64,000 bases of DNA, from NCBI GenBank assembly GCA_035771165.1, contig JAWNZC010000320.1:1654001-1718000 (forward strand). The letters are read 5' to 3'. Each line of letters starts with the position of its first letter. The first letter of the stretch is position 1. This document shows positions 35,101 through 41,685 of this stretch, one piece after another. The position numbers and the translations under genes were made by a program. The notes under the pieces were generated by a model, which ran no database searches, was not told the origin of the DNA, and saw only the letters and a program-made list of their open reading frames with translations. This DNA comes from Paragorgia papillata (lineage: Eukaryota > Cnidaria > Anthozoa > Scleralcyonacea > Coralliidae).

Positions 35101-37556
35101 AGTAAGTTTTTCAAATCTTTCAGGTCTTTTACGGATTCTTAGAACTAATAGAAGTGTATTTTTGTGTAAACAAGACGCCTGCTTAGGCGTTCACTCGGGC
35201 TACTGATTTCTGCAACTGGCGTAGCGCCGTAGCCTTCGCACATCTAGAAAACCTGCGGAACAGCGTGCGCATATTAATACCCCGTTTACACGGTACCGGA
35301 CGAATTCGAGACCGGTCTCGAATTCGTCTTATTTCGCCGTGTAAACAGGAGGAACCGTACTAATTTGAGACCGGTCTCGAATTCGTCTTATTTCGCCGTG
35401 TAAACAGGAGGAACCGTACTAATTTGAGACCGGTTCCGAATTCGTCTTATTTCGCCGTGTAAACAGGCGGAACCGTACTAATTTGAGACCGGTTCCGAAT
35501 TCGTCTTATTTCGCCGTGTAAACAGGCGGAACCGTACTAATTTGAGACAGGTCTCGAATTCGTCTTATTTCGCCGTGTAAACAGGCGGAACCGTACTAAT
35601 TTGAGACCGGTCTCGAATTCGTCTTATTTCGCCGTGTAAATATGCGGAACCGTACTAATTTGAGACCGGTCTCGAATTCGTCTTATTTCGCCGTGTAAAC
35701 AGGCGGAACCGTACTAATTTGAGACCGGTTCCGAATTCGTCCGGTACCGTGTAAACGGGGTCCAAGTGTTTGTTAAAAAGTAAAAAACTCTCAGAAGCAA
35801 TCATTAATCAATTTTGTAGAACCATAATCTGATTGTTGATTTTCGAGTATTAAATTCTTGACGGTACATCTAGCACTCGACACAAATCGAACGAGGTCTT
35901 CTCTATATACGGTCTTATATGAAGTACTTGGTTGCATGAAGCGATTTCTGGTGTAAACAACAAGCCCATTTAGCCGAATAATTAAACGGTCTTACTACTT
36001 TCAATCGATTGTTTTCACTCACGTGATTGTTGGTCCCATTGGGGTGGGGAAATAATACGAAATGTTTGAATATTAAAGAATAGAGCTAAATTCCCATAAA
36101 CCAAGGTGGTACACCAATATGGCCGCCATTTCATTGTTTTGGTAAACTAGTAATGGCCGCCGTGACGTCAGATGAAAACGATCTATAGGACGATGGCAGA
36201 CAGCAGGCGGAGTAACTCTTTGCTCTTCACGGGCGGAGACGCAGTCTGAGTCAGCGATAGATCAGCGGTTTCACACAATAGCATTGAACTCTAAGTAAAC
36301 TGGAACGCTAACTCCATAAGTCAGGCCCTATGAATGGATGAAGCCAAAAATCTTTAAATGTTAGTTTTTCTGAGTTTTGAGCTGAAATACTTAACGCTGA
36401 ACGTTGGGTTGTATATGAAACTGAAGCTATTGAAAAATGCTAGTTGGTATAGAAACTTCAAGACTTTAGCTAAAAGGGAAATAATTAAAAAATATAAAAA
36501 CAACTGCCATTTTGTTTGCCGAACGTTACAAAATGGCAGTTGTTTTTATATATTTTAATTATTTCCCTTTTAGCTAAAGACTTGAAGTTTCTATAGCAAA
36601 TAGCATTTTTCAATAGCTCAGTTTCATATGTAGCCCAACGTTCAGCGTTAAGTATTTAAGTATTTTCAAAACTCAGAAAAACTACAACAAGTTTCTTAGT
36701 GTTATTCCCCAGCGAAAAATGGTCGAACATTTACTACATTTTAAAAAGTTTAAAATAACGAAGAAACTTATACTATACATCAAATTGAAGCCAATGCTAT
36801 TTCTAAAAACATACGTATAAAACAATGTATTTCAATCCGTTGTTTTGGAGTAATTTTTTATCGTCCCAAACAAAATATATGGCAGGATGAAAATTAAGTA
36901 ACTTGAAGCACGGGAGCTACCTGCAAAGGGACTGGCACTGGCTTCAAAATCCCCCCCTGAGTTATCGTTCCAGTCTTCTTATAGTGCACAAGAGTTGATG
37001 GAAGTGAAAACATATAATTCCAGAAGGAGAGTATACTTTGATTATAGTATCACGAAAACCCGGGTAAGAATTGTGTAAATCCGCTATTAGGTGTTGTTAG
37101 AGTACGAGTTTAGTGATAAACATGGTTACTGATTAAGGTTGGGATGTTTTGTGGGTTAGGTAATTATTGAATCGTCAACATTCAAAAATAGTGTGACATT
37201 CTGTTTCGTAAAATAGAGAAGCCATACAGATCGTCTAGGTGTGTGTGTATTTATTTTGATCAGCTCTTTTATGTGAATCTGCTGATCTGTCGCTGATTCA
37301 TCCTCCCTTTCCGCTCGTAGAAGAATTACTACCAATGCGAGGCATTTCTTTTCCGCGCCAAAACGGAATGGCGGCTACGCGGCCTAGATGCGGTTATCTA
37401 ACAATGCAAGATGCGAGGTTTGAATGGTTTGATAGATCAAGTCGTGAATCTATGTTGATGGTTATTTTCTTTATTATATAGGAACTGCTTGAGAAATATG
37501 CCAGCGAGACGTTGATGCAGCAAAGTCAAGACGCCAAGGCCCTGCTTGGACTATAG
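13741..37556 (+). CDS. ISY1: ISY1 pre-mRNA splicing factor, 12 visible coding exons (initiator exon not found)
   Basis: ISY1 is a nuclear spliceosome protein that joins with the Prp19-related complex and helps position the branch helix for the first catalytic step. The exons are 13741-13763, 18837-18889, 22017-22082, 24209-24251, 24640-24752, 28213-28274, 28988-29043, 29404-29526, 32655-32755, 34002-34082, 35069-35101 and 37482-37556. They spell about 275 residues colinear with the animal protein (human about 285): ARNAEKA start, EEGKVK, ERRPFLATEC, GLGEFRIRDLNDEIN, GNRGYKYFGAAKDLPG, ADYYGYRDEDDGV, HVPVPSQEE and the KYASETL end. All introns are GT-AG and phases agree, except between the second and third listed exons, where one base is in excess. 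In human ISY1 the sequence starts with Met directly before ARNAEKA, so exon 1 probably supplies only the ATG. Introns are filled with transposons. Identification is near certain. Confidence 0.95.
14482..14952. mobile_element. TTAA fold-back MITE, subfamily 1, copy B
   Basis: The ends AGTGCCTATGAAACG and its complement are flanked by TTGA (14478-14481) and TTAA (14953-14956). Both arms carry AAATTAAGTTTGTCTTATTT and GATATTT(T/C)AGTTTGTTTG. It lies in an ISY1 intron. Confidence 0.75.
15345..15480. repeat. short palindrome around GCCGTTTATTATCTGA
   Basis: GCCGTTTATTATCTGA near 15358 and its complement near 15450 enclose GAGGCGGTAGCCGAG. Probably the tip of a larger decayed fold-back; a relative is near 27890-28040. 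Confidence 0.5.
15818..17241. mobile_element. nested element with RecQ-like helicase fragment and 11-bp target duplication
   Basis: The inverted ends begin AACCTGAATGTC and end GACATTCAGGTT. Arms of about 115 bp are rich in GCGGGCGAGCGAGAAGGCG. ACTAATTCCGT stands on both sides (15807-15817 and 17242-17252), a perfect 11-bp direct repeat that marks the insertion into the outer fold-back. The interior carries the RecQ-like pseudogene on the reverse strand. Confidence 0.75.
16616..16921 (-). pseudogene. RecQ-like helicase N-terminal fragment
   Basis: Starting at the ATG 16921-16919, the frame reads FGYESLKPEQ (a RecQ-type Q-motif/zero-motif region). It meets a TGA at 16825-16823 and continues in frame with DVFAVLPTGFGKSLIYQILP, the helicase motif I with GFGKS. 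It ends soon after. Only motif 0/I are present, with no DExH box, so it cannot be an active helicase. It sits inside an inverted-repeat element, so it is probably captured or left over from an autonomous relative. Superfamily 2 membership is clear; RecQ subgroup is likely. Confidence 0.7.
17570..17705. repeat. near-perfect palindrome around CCCGAGGG
   Basis: GAAACATCGAGTTTTACGG and its complement enclose GACCCGAAGGCTTCAATGTC and the loop words CCCGAGGGCTTTAGCCCGAGGG. Stem arms of about 55-60 bp would form a long hairpin in the ISY1 pre-mRNA. Confidence 0.7.
18095..18172. repeat. short inverted/direct GACGTCAG-GGGAAACA repeat
   Basis: GACGTCAGGGGGAAACATTG and GACGTCAGAGGGAAACAGTG are direct repeats, and the intervening GGAAACATTGCACTGTTTCC is self-complementary. 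Confidence 0.5.
18837..18889 (+). CDS. ISY1: ISY1 exon 3
   Basis: Completes the Met and encodes AMMSRWTALQKEEGKVK, the same length as the vertebrate segment. Acceptor TTCCAG, donor AAAG/GTGAGT leaving one base. That base is not matched by the phase of exon 4. Confidence 0.85.
19041..19403 (-). mobile_element. 5S rRNA-derived SINE, copy 1
   Basis: Reverse orientation. Near 19345-19307 the reverse strand reads a GGGGTTAGTACTTGGATGGG segment matching the 3' half of 5S rRNA (box C region), preceded by GTGCTGTTAGCGCGCTGCC. The body includes CGCCGGGTT and TCTCCTGTGCTTCGAG. The tail ends CTTTATCCTT. Shared with 22974, 30461, 42201 and fragments near 46100. Confidence 0.75.
19637..19702. repeat. (TG)n(TGG)n(TG)n then poly-G microsatellite
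   Basis: TG and TGG repeats followed by a run of 14 guanines. Slippage-prone low-complexity DNA. Confidence 0.9.
19856..20666. mobile_element. MULE-like MITE copy A (9-bp target duplication), with nested fold-back
   Basis: The ends AACACCGCTGTCAAACG and CGTTTGGCAGCGGTGTT are flanked by GGTCTATAC and GGTCTACAC (8 of 9 identical). The outer parts match copy C at 42975-43322. About 20070-20525 is an insertion rich in inverted GGGAAATTAG and GAAGACAAAG words that itself folds back. Confidence 0.75.
20070..20525. repeat. fold-back insertion inside copy A
   Basis: GACTTGAGGGAAATTAGCGA near 20093 pairs with TCGCTAATTTCCC-AAGTC near 20190. CCCGTGCATGTTGA near 20319 pairs with TCAACATGCACGGG near 20406 around an AAAGGATTTCTTT hairpin. 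Two palindromes side by side, no ORF. Confidence 0.6.
20676..21660. other. intronic stretch without a supported feature
   Basis: Part of an ISY1 intron. No exon with splice sites and family match, no clear fold-back. Confidence 0.45.
21665..21787 (+). repeat. tRNA-like sequence with duplicated head, likely SINE remnant
   Basis: Two overlapping A-box-like stretches, AATAGCTCAGTGGTTGGA and AATAGCTTAGTGGTAGAGC, precede a B-box-like GTTCGATTC. TCCCAA at the start can pair with TTGGGG at the end. The duplication and poor stems argue against a working tRNA. Confidence 0.45.
22017..22082 (+). CDS. ISY1: ISY1 exon 4
   Basis: Encodes ERRPFLATECADLSKAERWR and RQ, exactly 22 codons in phase 0. Acceptor TATTTAG, donor GTACTT. 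The first base G is one too many for the phase-1 end of exon 3. Confidence 0.92.
22974..23168 (-). mobile_element. 5S rRNA-derived SINE, copy 2 (truncated)
   Basis: Reverse orientation, with TTAGTACTTGGATGGGTGACC read on the minus strand around 23107-23087. The tail half upstream of about 22974 is missing. Confidence 0.7.
23200..23600. mobile_element. inverted pair of tRNA-like SINE copies
   Basis: The minus strand near 23350-23290 reads a tRNA-like head with an AAGGTTGCAGGTTCGAACC T-arm. The body words GTAACAGACGTTCGGTGGACG occur in both orientations around 23480 and 23540, giving a fold-back. ACATGTAGTGCATGTGGTACG is shared with 32820 and 62415. The anticodon loop lacks the usual U33, so it is not a functional tRNA. 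Confidence 0.55.
23640..24025 (-). pseudogene. non-LTR retrotransposon reverse transcriptase fragment
   Basis: The reverse strand reads WLKDYINNRTQY, then GVPQGSVLEPILFSLYTNDL and MYADDIVL, which are RT motifs of the Jockey/CR1/L2-like LINE class (QGS and YADD). After a frame break the text LDLCAKWCNTNDVTIHPVKC, typical of the region after YADD, continues to about 23640. Fingers and endonuclease are missing. A dead 5'- and 3'-truncated copy inside an ISY1 intron. Confidence 0.85.
24209..24251 (+). CDS. ISY1: ISY1 exon 5
   Basis: Encodes IIGEVSKKVAQIQN plus one base. Acceptor TGTTTTAG, donor GTAATT. Confidence 0.93.
24640..24752 (+). CDS. ISY1: ISY1 exon 6
   Basis: Completes Ala and encodes GLGEFRIRDLNDEINKLLRE through GGPDYK, the most conserved block of ISY1. 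Acceptor TTTACAG, donor GTAACG. Confidence 0.95.
25149..25698. mobile_element. TTAA fold-back MITE, AGTGCCTCTATGG subfamily
   Basis: TTAA at 25145-25148 and TTGA at 25699-25702 flank the ends AGTGCCTCTATGG and CCATAGAGGCACT. The arms of about 130 bp share ACATATTTAAATAACTTAGG and AAAATGTTTCCCGAAATTTT. Confidence 0.75.
26430..26545. repeat. fold-back of the AAACACGAG family
   Basis: AAAACACGAGCAG and CGAGTGTTTTAGATCTGATA words alternate with their complements around a GGGCGCAGCCC core. A relative is at 59950-60060. Confidence 0.55.
27235..27350. repeat. fold-back of the TCATCAGGGGATCC family
   Basis: GTGTTCATCAGGGGAATCCA and GTTTGGATCCCCTGATGAAA flank GGCCTTCGGC. A relative at 30250-30350 has TTTCATCAGGGGACTCC. 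Not a hammerhead: the GAAA and stems do not fit. Confidence 0.6.
27357..27772. mobile_element. fold-back element carrying a ZAD-like first exon, copy 1
   Basis: The inverted ends TCGTTCCCAGAGCCCACGTT and its complement continue inward through CACCCGGGAAACGAGAGA and CTCTGGGATAATCCGTTTCA. The interior carries the ORF 27506-27691. A second copy in opposite orientation is at 51877-52287. Confidence 0.75.
27506..27691 (+). CDS. ZAD-like zinc-binding ORF inside a fold-back element
   Basis: From the ATG at 27506 the frame gives 61 residues: MSDDKTPVKTLP, then YVCRCCNSSFASNPIDLFGE and KENILSRF. The CRCC pair followed by DLFG resembles the first zinc-ligand pair of ZAD/MYM-type N-terminal domains. 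The other two cysteines would lie in a later exon, and none is seen here. Upstream in-frame codons reach back to 27446. The copy at 51939-52136 preserves the start and the CRCC block. Either a first exon of a host gene family was captured by the mobile unit, or the unit is a mobile promoter plus exon. Confidence 0.45.
   Translation: MSDDKTPVKTLPRTMSSPYVCRCCNSSFASNPIDLFGEKSDKENILSRFRLGIYACVPQPE
28213..28274 (+). CDS. ISY1: ISY1 exon 7
   Basis: Encodes KVGPKMLDREGKEVPGNRGY plus two bases of Lys. Acceptor TTTTGTAG, donor GTGAGT. Confidence 0.95.
28287..28588. mobile_element. fold-back element with GGCGTTCAGAC ends
   Basis: AGACGGCGTTCAGACCGAG and the right end GCAGTCTGAATGCCGCCT are inverted. 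The arms repeat GTGCCCG and GGGCAC words. It sits directly after ISY1 exon 7. Confidence 0.65.
28988..29043 (+). CDS. ISY1: ISY1 exon 8
   Basis: Encodes YFGAAKDLPGVRELFAQE with split codons on both sides. Acceptor TTTTTGGACAG, donor GTAAGT. Confidence 0.95.
29081..29112. repeat. (TG)n plus poly-G run
   Basis: TG repeats followed by about 19 guanines, 40 bp after the exon 8 donor. Confidence 0.85.
29404..29526 (+). CDS. ISY1: ISY1 exon 9
   Basis: Encodes PAPPRKTRGELMKNIDADYY followed by GYRDEDDGVLVPLENEAEKE. Acceptor GTCTCAG. The donor GTGGGA is weak but the next exon fits in phase. Confidence 0.93.
29855..29945. repeat. fold-back CAGAATTCGTGTCCGTTCT family, copy 1
   Basis: ACAGAATTCGTGTCCGTTCT and AGAACGGCCACTCATTCTGT flank GGGATACAGGCACTC and complement words. 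A related copy is at 54672-54775. Confidence 0.6.
30428..31118. mobile_element. MULE-like MITE copy B with nested 5S SINE
   Basis: The ends AACCGCTGCCAAACATTTGC (two bases shorter than the other copies) and GTTTGCCAGCGGTGTT are flanked by TTTAAATG on both sides (30420-30427 and 31119-31126). The 5S SINE at 30461-30813 is inserted near the left end. Confidence 0.75.
30461..30813 (-). mobile_element. 5S rRNA-derived SINE, copy 3
   Basis: Reverse orientation, near full length, from the CACGCCACCC-side head to the AAAGGACTGGGGGCTAAT tail. It is inserted in the MULE-like MITE and is therefore younger than it. Confidence 0.8.
31340..31495. repeat. palindromic repeat GACCGAGCG...TATTTCACTAGTAC
   Basis: GTACTAGTGAAATATCGGAC and GTCCGATATTTCACTAGTAC enclose ATGTTTTTT and its complement around GAGCGCAGCGAGTT. 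Stem arms about 60-65 bp. Confidence 0.65.
32152..32623. mobile_element. TTAA fold-back MITE, subfamily 2, copy A
   Basis: TTAA at 32148-32151 and 32624-32627 bracket the inverted ends AGGACATTGG and CCAATGTCCT. The arms share AAATTAAGTT-GTCTAATTTG and CTGACGTCAGGAGCAGGGTA with the copies at 37950 and 61.3-62.4 kb. Confidence 0.8.
32655..32755 (+). CDS. ISY1: ISY1 exon 10
   Basis: Encodes ALARALEDYEKRKEAGEIPE then VEEEDIYAAAAEEG. It starts 32 bp after a TTAA MITE that supplies nearby intron sequence. Acceptor TTTTAG, donor GTAGGA. Confidence 0.9.
32815..33720 (-). mobile_element. tRNA-like SINE split by a nested element
   Basis: Outer parts 32815-32949 and 33526-33720 join into one reverse-oriented SINE. 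The head 33600-33526 reads GAGTCTCAGTGGCTCAATGG, TCTAACCGGTCATTAGA and the T-arm GGTTCGAACC. The insertion at 32950-33525 lies exactly in the B-box. Confidence 0.65.
32950..33525. mobile_element. MITE inserted in a SINE B-box with 10-bp palindromic target duplication
   Basis: GGTTCGAACC stands on both sides (32940-32949 and 33526-33535). The ends ACTGATCTCTATATAAACTG and CAGTTTTATTGAGATCAGT are inverted. No ORF. Confidence 0.8.
34002..34082 (+). CDS. ISY1: ISY1 exon 11
   Basis: Encodes ESDEDEGSGSQDEVNFVSHV and PVPSQEE, 27 codons in phase. Acceptor TTTTTTTTCAG, donor GTGCGT. Confidence 0.95.
34308..34723. mobile_element. GTTTATATGG fold-back MITE
   Basis: The ends GGGCCTGTTTATATGGAGCC and GGCTCCATATAAACAGACCC are flanked by TTTA and TTAA. 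The interior is made of CCGAGTTACCCGGC, GCTAGCCGAG and GATCTCGGC words in both orientations. Confidence 0.75.
34742..34806. repeat. short fold-back ATCTCGTCCCCAGGGCTC
   Basis: AATCTCGTCCCCAGGGCTCTC and GGCTCTGGGTACGAGATT are inverted around GCGGCGAAG. Related end words occur at 27357, 47760, 51877 and 53660. Confidence 0.6.
35069..35101 (+). CDS. ISY1: ISY1 exon 12
   Basis: Encodes VEAMLVQRKKR, 11 codons in phase. Acceptor CCTCAACAG, donor GTAAGT. Confidence 0.93.
35279..35761. mobile_element. GTTTACACGG element with an internal 59-bp tandem array
   Basis: CCCCGTTTACACGGTACCGG at the left and CCGGTACCGTGTAAACGGGG at the right are perfect inverted ends. Between them a 59-bp unit repeats about seven times (GTAAAC recurs at 35341, 35400, 35459 and so on). 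Each unit contains GAGACCGGTCTCGAATTCG and TTTCGCCGTGTAAACAGG, so every unit also contains an end-like word. Confidence 0.85.
35762..36360. other. intronic stretch without a supported feature
   Basis: ISY1 last intron. AT-rich; GACGTCAGATGAAAACGATC near 36165 is the only notable word. No gene seen. Confidence 0.45.
36361..36686. repeat. long near-perfect palindrome with an 11-bp loop region
   Basis: Arms of about 155 bp (36361-36518 and 36530-36686) pair almost fully, e.g. AACGCTGAACGTTGGG with its complement, AAGGGAAATAATTAAAA, and AACTGCCATTTTGT near the loop. It would make a long dsRNA hairpin in the ISY1 pre-mRNA. Relatives of single arms are at 31560-31910 and 36770-36900. Confidence 0.8.
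37482..37556 (+). CDS. ISY1: ISY1 exon 13 (last) with stop
   Basis: Encodes ELLEKYASETLMQQSQDAKA then LLGL and TAG at 37554-37556, matching the ISY1 C-terminus. Acceptor TATATAG. Confidence 0.96.
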   Translation, partial: ELLEKYASETLMQQSQDAKALLGL

Positions 37557-37665
37557 CTAAGGTACTTCTTAAACCGGCGACAACAACGCTATCTCTGTGG
37601 CAATTTGCCCTTTCGTGGAAGGGTCGTTGCCACCTTTTACCCTAGCCTGATTTATTAGACGGTAT

Positions 37666-37850
37666 AGACCTTATTCCAAAATGGCCGCCGAATTAAAATT
37701 CTTTTATATACATATAAATTAGCCCCTTATGAACTTGTTTTCATGTGTGAAATTCAAAATAATTTTTACTTTAAAACGAGGTCATAAGGGCTAATTTATA
37801 TGCACATAAAAGAATTCTAATTCGGCGGCCATTTTGGAATAAGGTCTATG
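37666..37850. mobile_element. TA-flanked fold-back MITE downstream of ISY1
   Basis: ATAGACCTTATTCCAAAATG and CATTTTGGAATAAGGTCTAT are the ends. The arms share GGCCGCCGAATT and TTATGTGCATATAAATTAGC-like words. It begins 110 bp after the ISY1 stop, so it probably lies in the 3' UTR. TA flanks suggest Tc1/mariner mobilisation. Confidence 0.7.
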
Positions 37851-37949
37851 TTGTCGTTGCTTTTTTCTACCCTACCCCGACTGATGAACTTCGCAGGATA
37901 CCTTGTTCTGTCAGGTGTACAGTTTCAGACTGAAGGCTTTCATTTTTAA

Positions 37950-38321
37950 AGGGGTTTGGCATTAAAAATTAAGTTTGTCTAATTTGAAAGAACTCATAAA
38001 ATTGTAATAGAAGATCCTTTACAACTTTTTCGTATCTTTTTGCGTTTTCAAGATATTTCAATTTGTTTGATATGTAAATGGTGGTCTCTGACGTCAGGAG
38101 TGGGGTAAAATATTTTCATTCAGAGCAAAATCATTTACATATCTAACATGAAATGTTCAGCGTCGCAAGGAGTTTTTATGTGCACAGTTTCAAATGATTT
38201 CGCTGAACAAACTTAAATATATAACTGGTTATGCTACATGTGAAAATATTTTACCCCACACCTGACGTGAGAGACCATCTCATTTACATATCAAACAAAT
38301 TGAAATATCTTGAAAACGATA
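37950..38321. mobile_element. TTAA fold-back MITE, subfamily 2, copy B (right end lost)
   Basis: TTAA at 37946-37949 precedes AGGGGTTTGGCATTAAAAAT. The inner arms with TCTGACGTCAGGAGTGGGGT and complements follow, but the right terminal part beyond 38321 is missing. Confidence 0.65.
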
Positions 38322-38578
38322 CCATACACGGTAGTATATAATAGTATTTGTAGTGTGTTCAATGATTTGAGCGCATGTTACGCAACCTGGAAATAATTTC
38401 CTAATAATCTATAAGCCGAAAACAAAGAAAATCAGCACGGAGACGGTAATTTGGATATCAATGTTTTGATGAAACGTTTGTGCACACTTCTAAGTCTCTG
38501 GTGCATGACTTGCTGTGTTAATTTCCCATTTGTGCATGTATTCCTTTATATACAGTACAGAGTACGCGTAATAGTAAT

Positions 38579-38746
38579 TCAAGTTAATTCGATGTCTGAA
38601 GTCTTGGTCTTTTTACGGTCACGCGACTTTTGGGCCGCGACAGTGCACAACGATATTAAGAGTTCCCCAAATTCTGCAACTGAGATAACTGAAATACCAA
38701 TCCATAACCCAAGTTGACCACCAATATCACCAAGAAGGTTGTCTAA
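38579..38746 (-). CDS. DEG/ENaC last exon (TM2, C-terminus)
   Basis: Encodes LDNLLGDIGGQLGLWIGISV through a basic RDRKKTKTSD tail and TGA at 38581-38579. Acceptor TTTGCAG. Gly-Ile-Ser forms the selectivity filter position. The tail is short. Confidence 0.95.
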   Translation of the reverse strand, partial: LDNLLGDIGGQLGLWIGISVISVAEFGELLISLCTVAAQKSRDRKKTKTSDIELT

Positions 38747-41594
38747 CTGCAAATATATAACAAAATGTCCCATTAACTCAACACTGTGTGTTGCATGAGG
38801 GCTTTCCCAAAAGTGAACAAAATCGTCAGGCATTAGTCAGAATAAAATACCAAAGAAGTCTTTTCTGAGTACTTGAACTTGATGAACATGTACCAAACGC
38901 CATTACACCAAGCTCGCAAACATACCATGCACTAAATGTATATACACGTACAACTTAACATAAGGCGGTGAACACTCGTCGGCCATATTTTCAGGTATGT
39001 AAGTCTGAAACTCGATTTTGTGGATGGTTTCTATTATCAATTAAACTACATAACAAAAAAAAATAGTGATTCTCCATAACTATACCTCTTTTAGCGTTGA
39101 TAAAAATTCTTAGGCGCTTATGTGTTTCTCTTTTTTTCTGATAATAAGTTTAGCTTATATAACAGTCCCCAACTTTTTATATAAGGGACTTTCGTTGAAA
39201 GGCATTTTAGTATACTTACGCCATATTGAGTTGATTGCACAATTTTCTGAAGATTTAATTCTTCGTAGAAAACTTTAACGCGAAGAAAGTTATTACTACA
39301 AAAAAAGATAGAAACAATGAGTTTAAGGTCTTCGTTAAGGTTTCCAGACTCATTTCGGTAAAGCACTCTCGATTCCTCCGAATTTATGCTACAAAATAAA
39401 ATAGATATCGTTAGAAAGCTATTAATTTGTAGACTACGATGTTTGTATTTGATTTTGCGATAAACAAGCCAATAATATATAGTTGCGAATTTTTTCAAGT
39501 AAAACCAGAGGGCTTCACTCGGGACGACGTAGACCCCGTTTACACGGTTCACGATTTCGGAACCGGTCTCGAATTACACGCGTAAAAATCTCGCAAGTTA
39601 CAGTATTGTTGCCTGAACAATGCTGTAACAACTTGTTGACATATGTGAACAACATTGATAAATTAACAACATTTTTCATCATTGTTTCAACAAGTTGTTA
39701 CAGCTTGATGAAACAACAACCATTGTTCACGCATGTTGTAACAACCGAAGAACGTGTTGATACATCAACCATGTTCACCATTGTTGTAACATTGTTGTTC
39801 ATCGTTGTTATTTCGTCATGCTGTTACAACATGTTGTATCATGTGCGAACAACGTTGGCTATAAAAATGTGCTGTTGGAACAACTTGTTCATGACTGTTG
39901 ATTTATCCGTGAACAAGTTGTTCGAACCATAAGTGAACAACTTGTTGACAACTTGTTCACGGCGAGCAGCACAACGTTGTTCACGCCTGTTGACAACCGT
40001 GAACAAGTTGTGCGTTTTTACGCGTGTAGTACGGTTCCGACTCGTCACGTCGAGATATTTGGATTGAATGCTGGAATTTAGAAATCGGCAGAGCTGATGA
40101 ACCATAAATCAAACATTCCGAAGACAGTGGGCATCAACTTTTAACTTCGTATGTAGAACAAGACGACTTTTCGAGCATTCTTGGCTTGGAACCACGGCTG
40201 AACTCGCAATTTAGCTGGCAAGCTCCGATCAGGCAGGAGGCAGGAGGAGGGCTCGCGCCTGATTCTTTCAGGCTAGATTGAGTGGCATTGAGTCGCAAAA
40301 ACATGAGCTCACAAAGATTCCTATAATTTCCGCGAGTATTTATCGAATCGTTACTTTTCTTTCGTTTACACCTAGGGAAAACATGTCTCCCAAAAAGTAC
40401 GCATGGATTTTATGAATAAACCAAAAATGACAAAGATATTCTAGTTTTTGTTAAAAATACCCCTTAAAATTTCATTAAAACGGCCATAAAGTCATTAAGA
40501 TTTGCTCAATTGAGAAACGCATGCGTACTTTTTTGCACATAACAATTCTGGTTCTAGTGAAACTTCTTTAGTGAGCAAAACTTTTAAATTAATGGAAATT
40601 ATAGGTTTTTTCTTATCTCATTGACGTCACAATGACGTCACTGTATGACGTCATCAAACGAAAGAACTTTATTCATATATACTACGTGCAGAATATCTAG
40701 CATTTCTAGCATGGGGATCAAATTTGCAAAGCTCTAGAAGCTCTGTGGTCAAATCAAGTTTTCCCTAGCAACGGGTCAAAATAAATATGTCTGAACACCC
40801 TTAAGAACAAAGCGTTTTATTTTGTTTAAAATCTTTTCTGCAGTTTAATTCTGAGATAAACGGTATCAGCGTTTTTTTTATTTATTGCCTGGTTTCGTTT
40901 TTGACTTATTTTGTCCGAATGTTGGTCGAAAACAGCATTTTCAATTTTGGTCGTCAATAAAATCAGCAAAACTCGGCATATCAAAGAACGCTGACACCGT
41001 TTTGAATTAAACTGCAAAAAAAAGCTTTTGAACAAAATAAGACGCTTTTTATACTTGAGTCGCTCCGAGTGAAGCTCTCTGGTTTTAATTTAAAAATTCA
41101 CAACTATTATTGGTTTGTGTTTGTCGCAAAATCAAAGACACCATTTTATTCTACAAATTAATAGCTTTCTAACGATATCTATTTTATTTTTGACGAATTG
41201 AGAGAGAGCGCTTTACCGAAATAACCTTGCAAACCTTAACGAAGAGTCGAAGACCTTAAGATAATGTATTGAATAGATTTTTGACAATTCATATTTGGCA
41301 TTTCACGAGGTTAAATTGTAATTTCTTGGAATTTGAATGGAGTGTTAAAACTGGTTATGTACTGAATAATTTTGTTTTAAAATGTATGTATTCTAACACT
41401 CAAAATTTTCATTTGCAAAAATTCATAGAACTTGATACAGTTGTGTTGGTTTGTCCATGCCCTAGTTTTTGTAAAGCTGCTGTTAAGAAATAATTTGATA
41501 CAAAAGATAATATCCCATACGCGTGTTGGAAAATATGCATTCTAACAAAGCTACCTCGTAAGCTACCGTAAAACTATTAAGATACAAATAAATA

Positions 41595-41685
<91 letters not shown>

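Noticed and set aside
35279..35761. CRISPR-like array
   Set aside because: Units are contiguous 59-bp tandem repeats without unique spacers, in a eukaryotic context.
39118..39552. 144-residue reverse-strand ORF as one exon
   Set aside because: Only 39220-39295 matches the channel family and is bounded by splice sites; the rest is intron and repeat arm.
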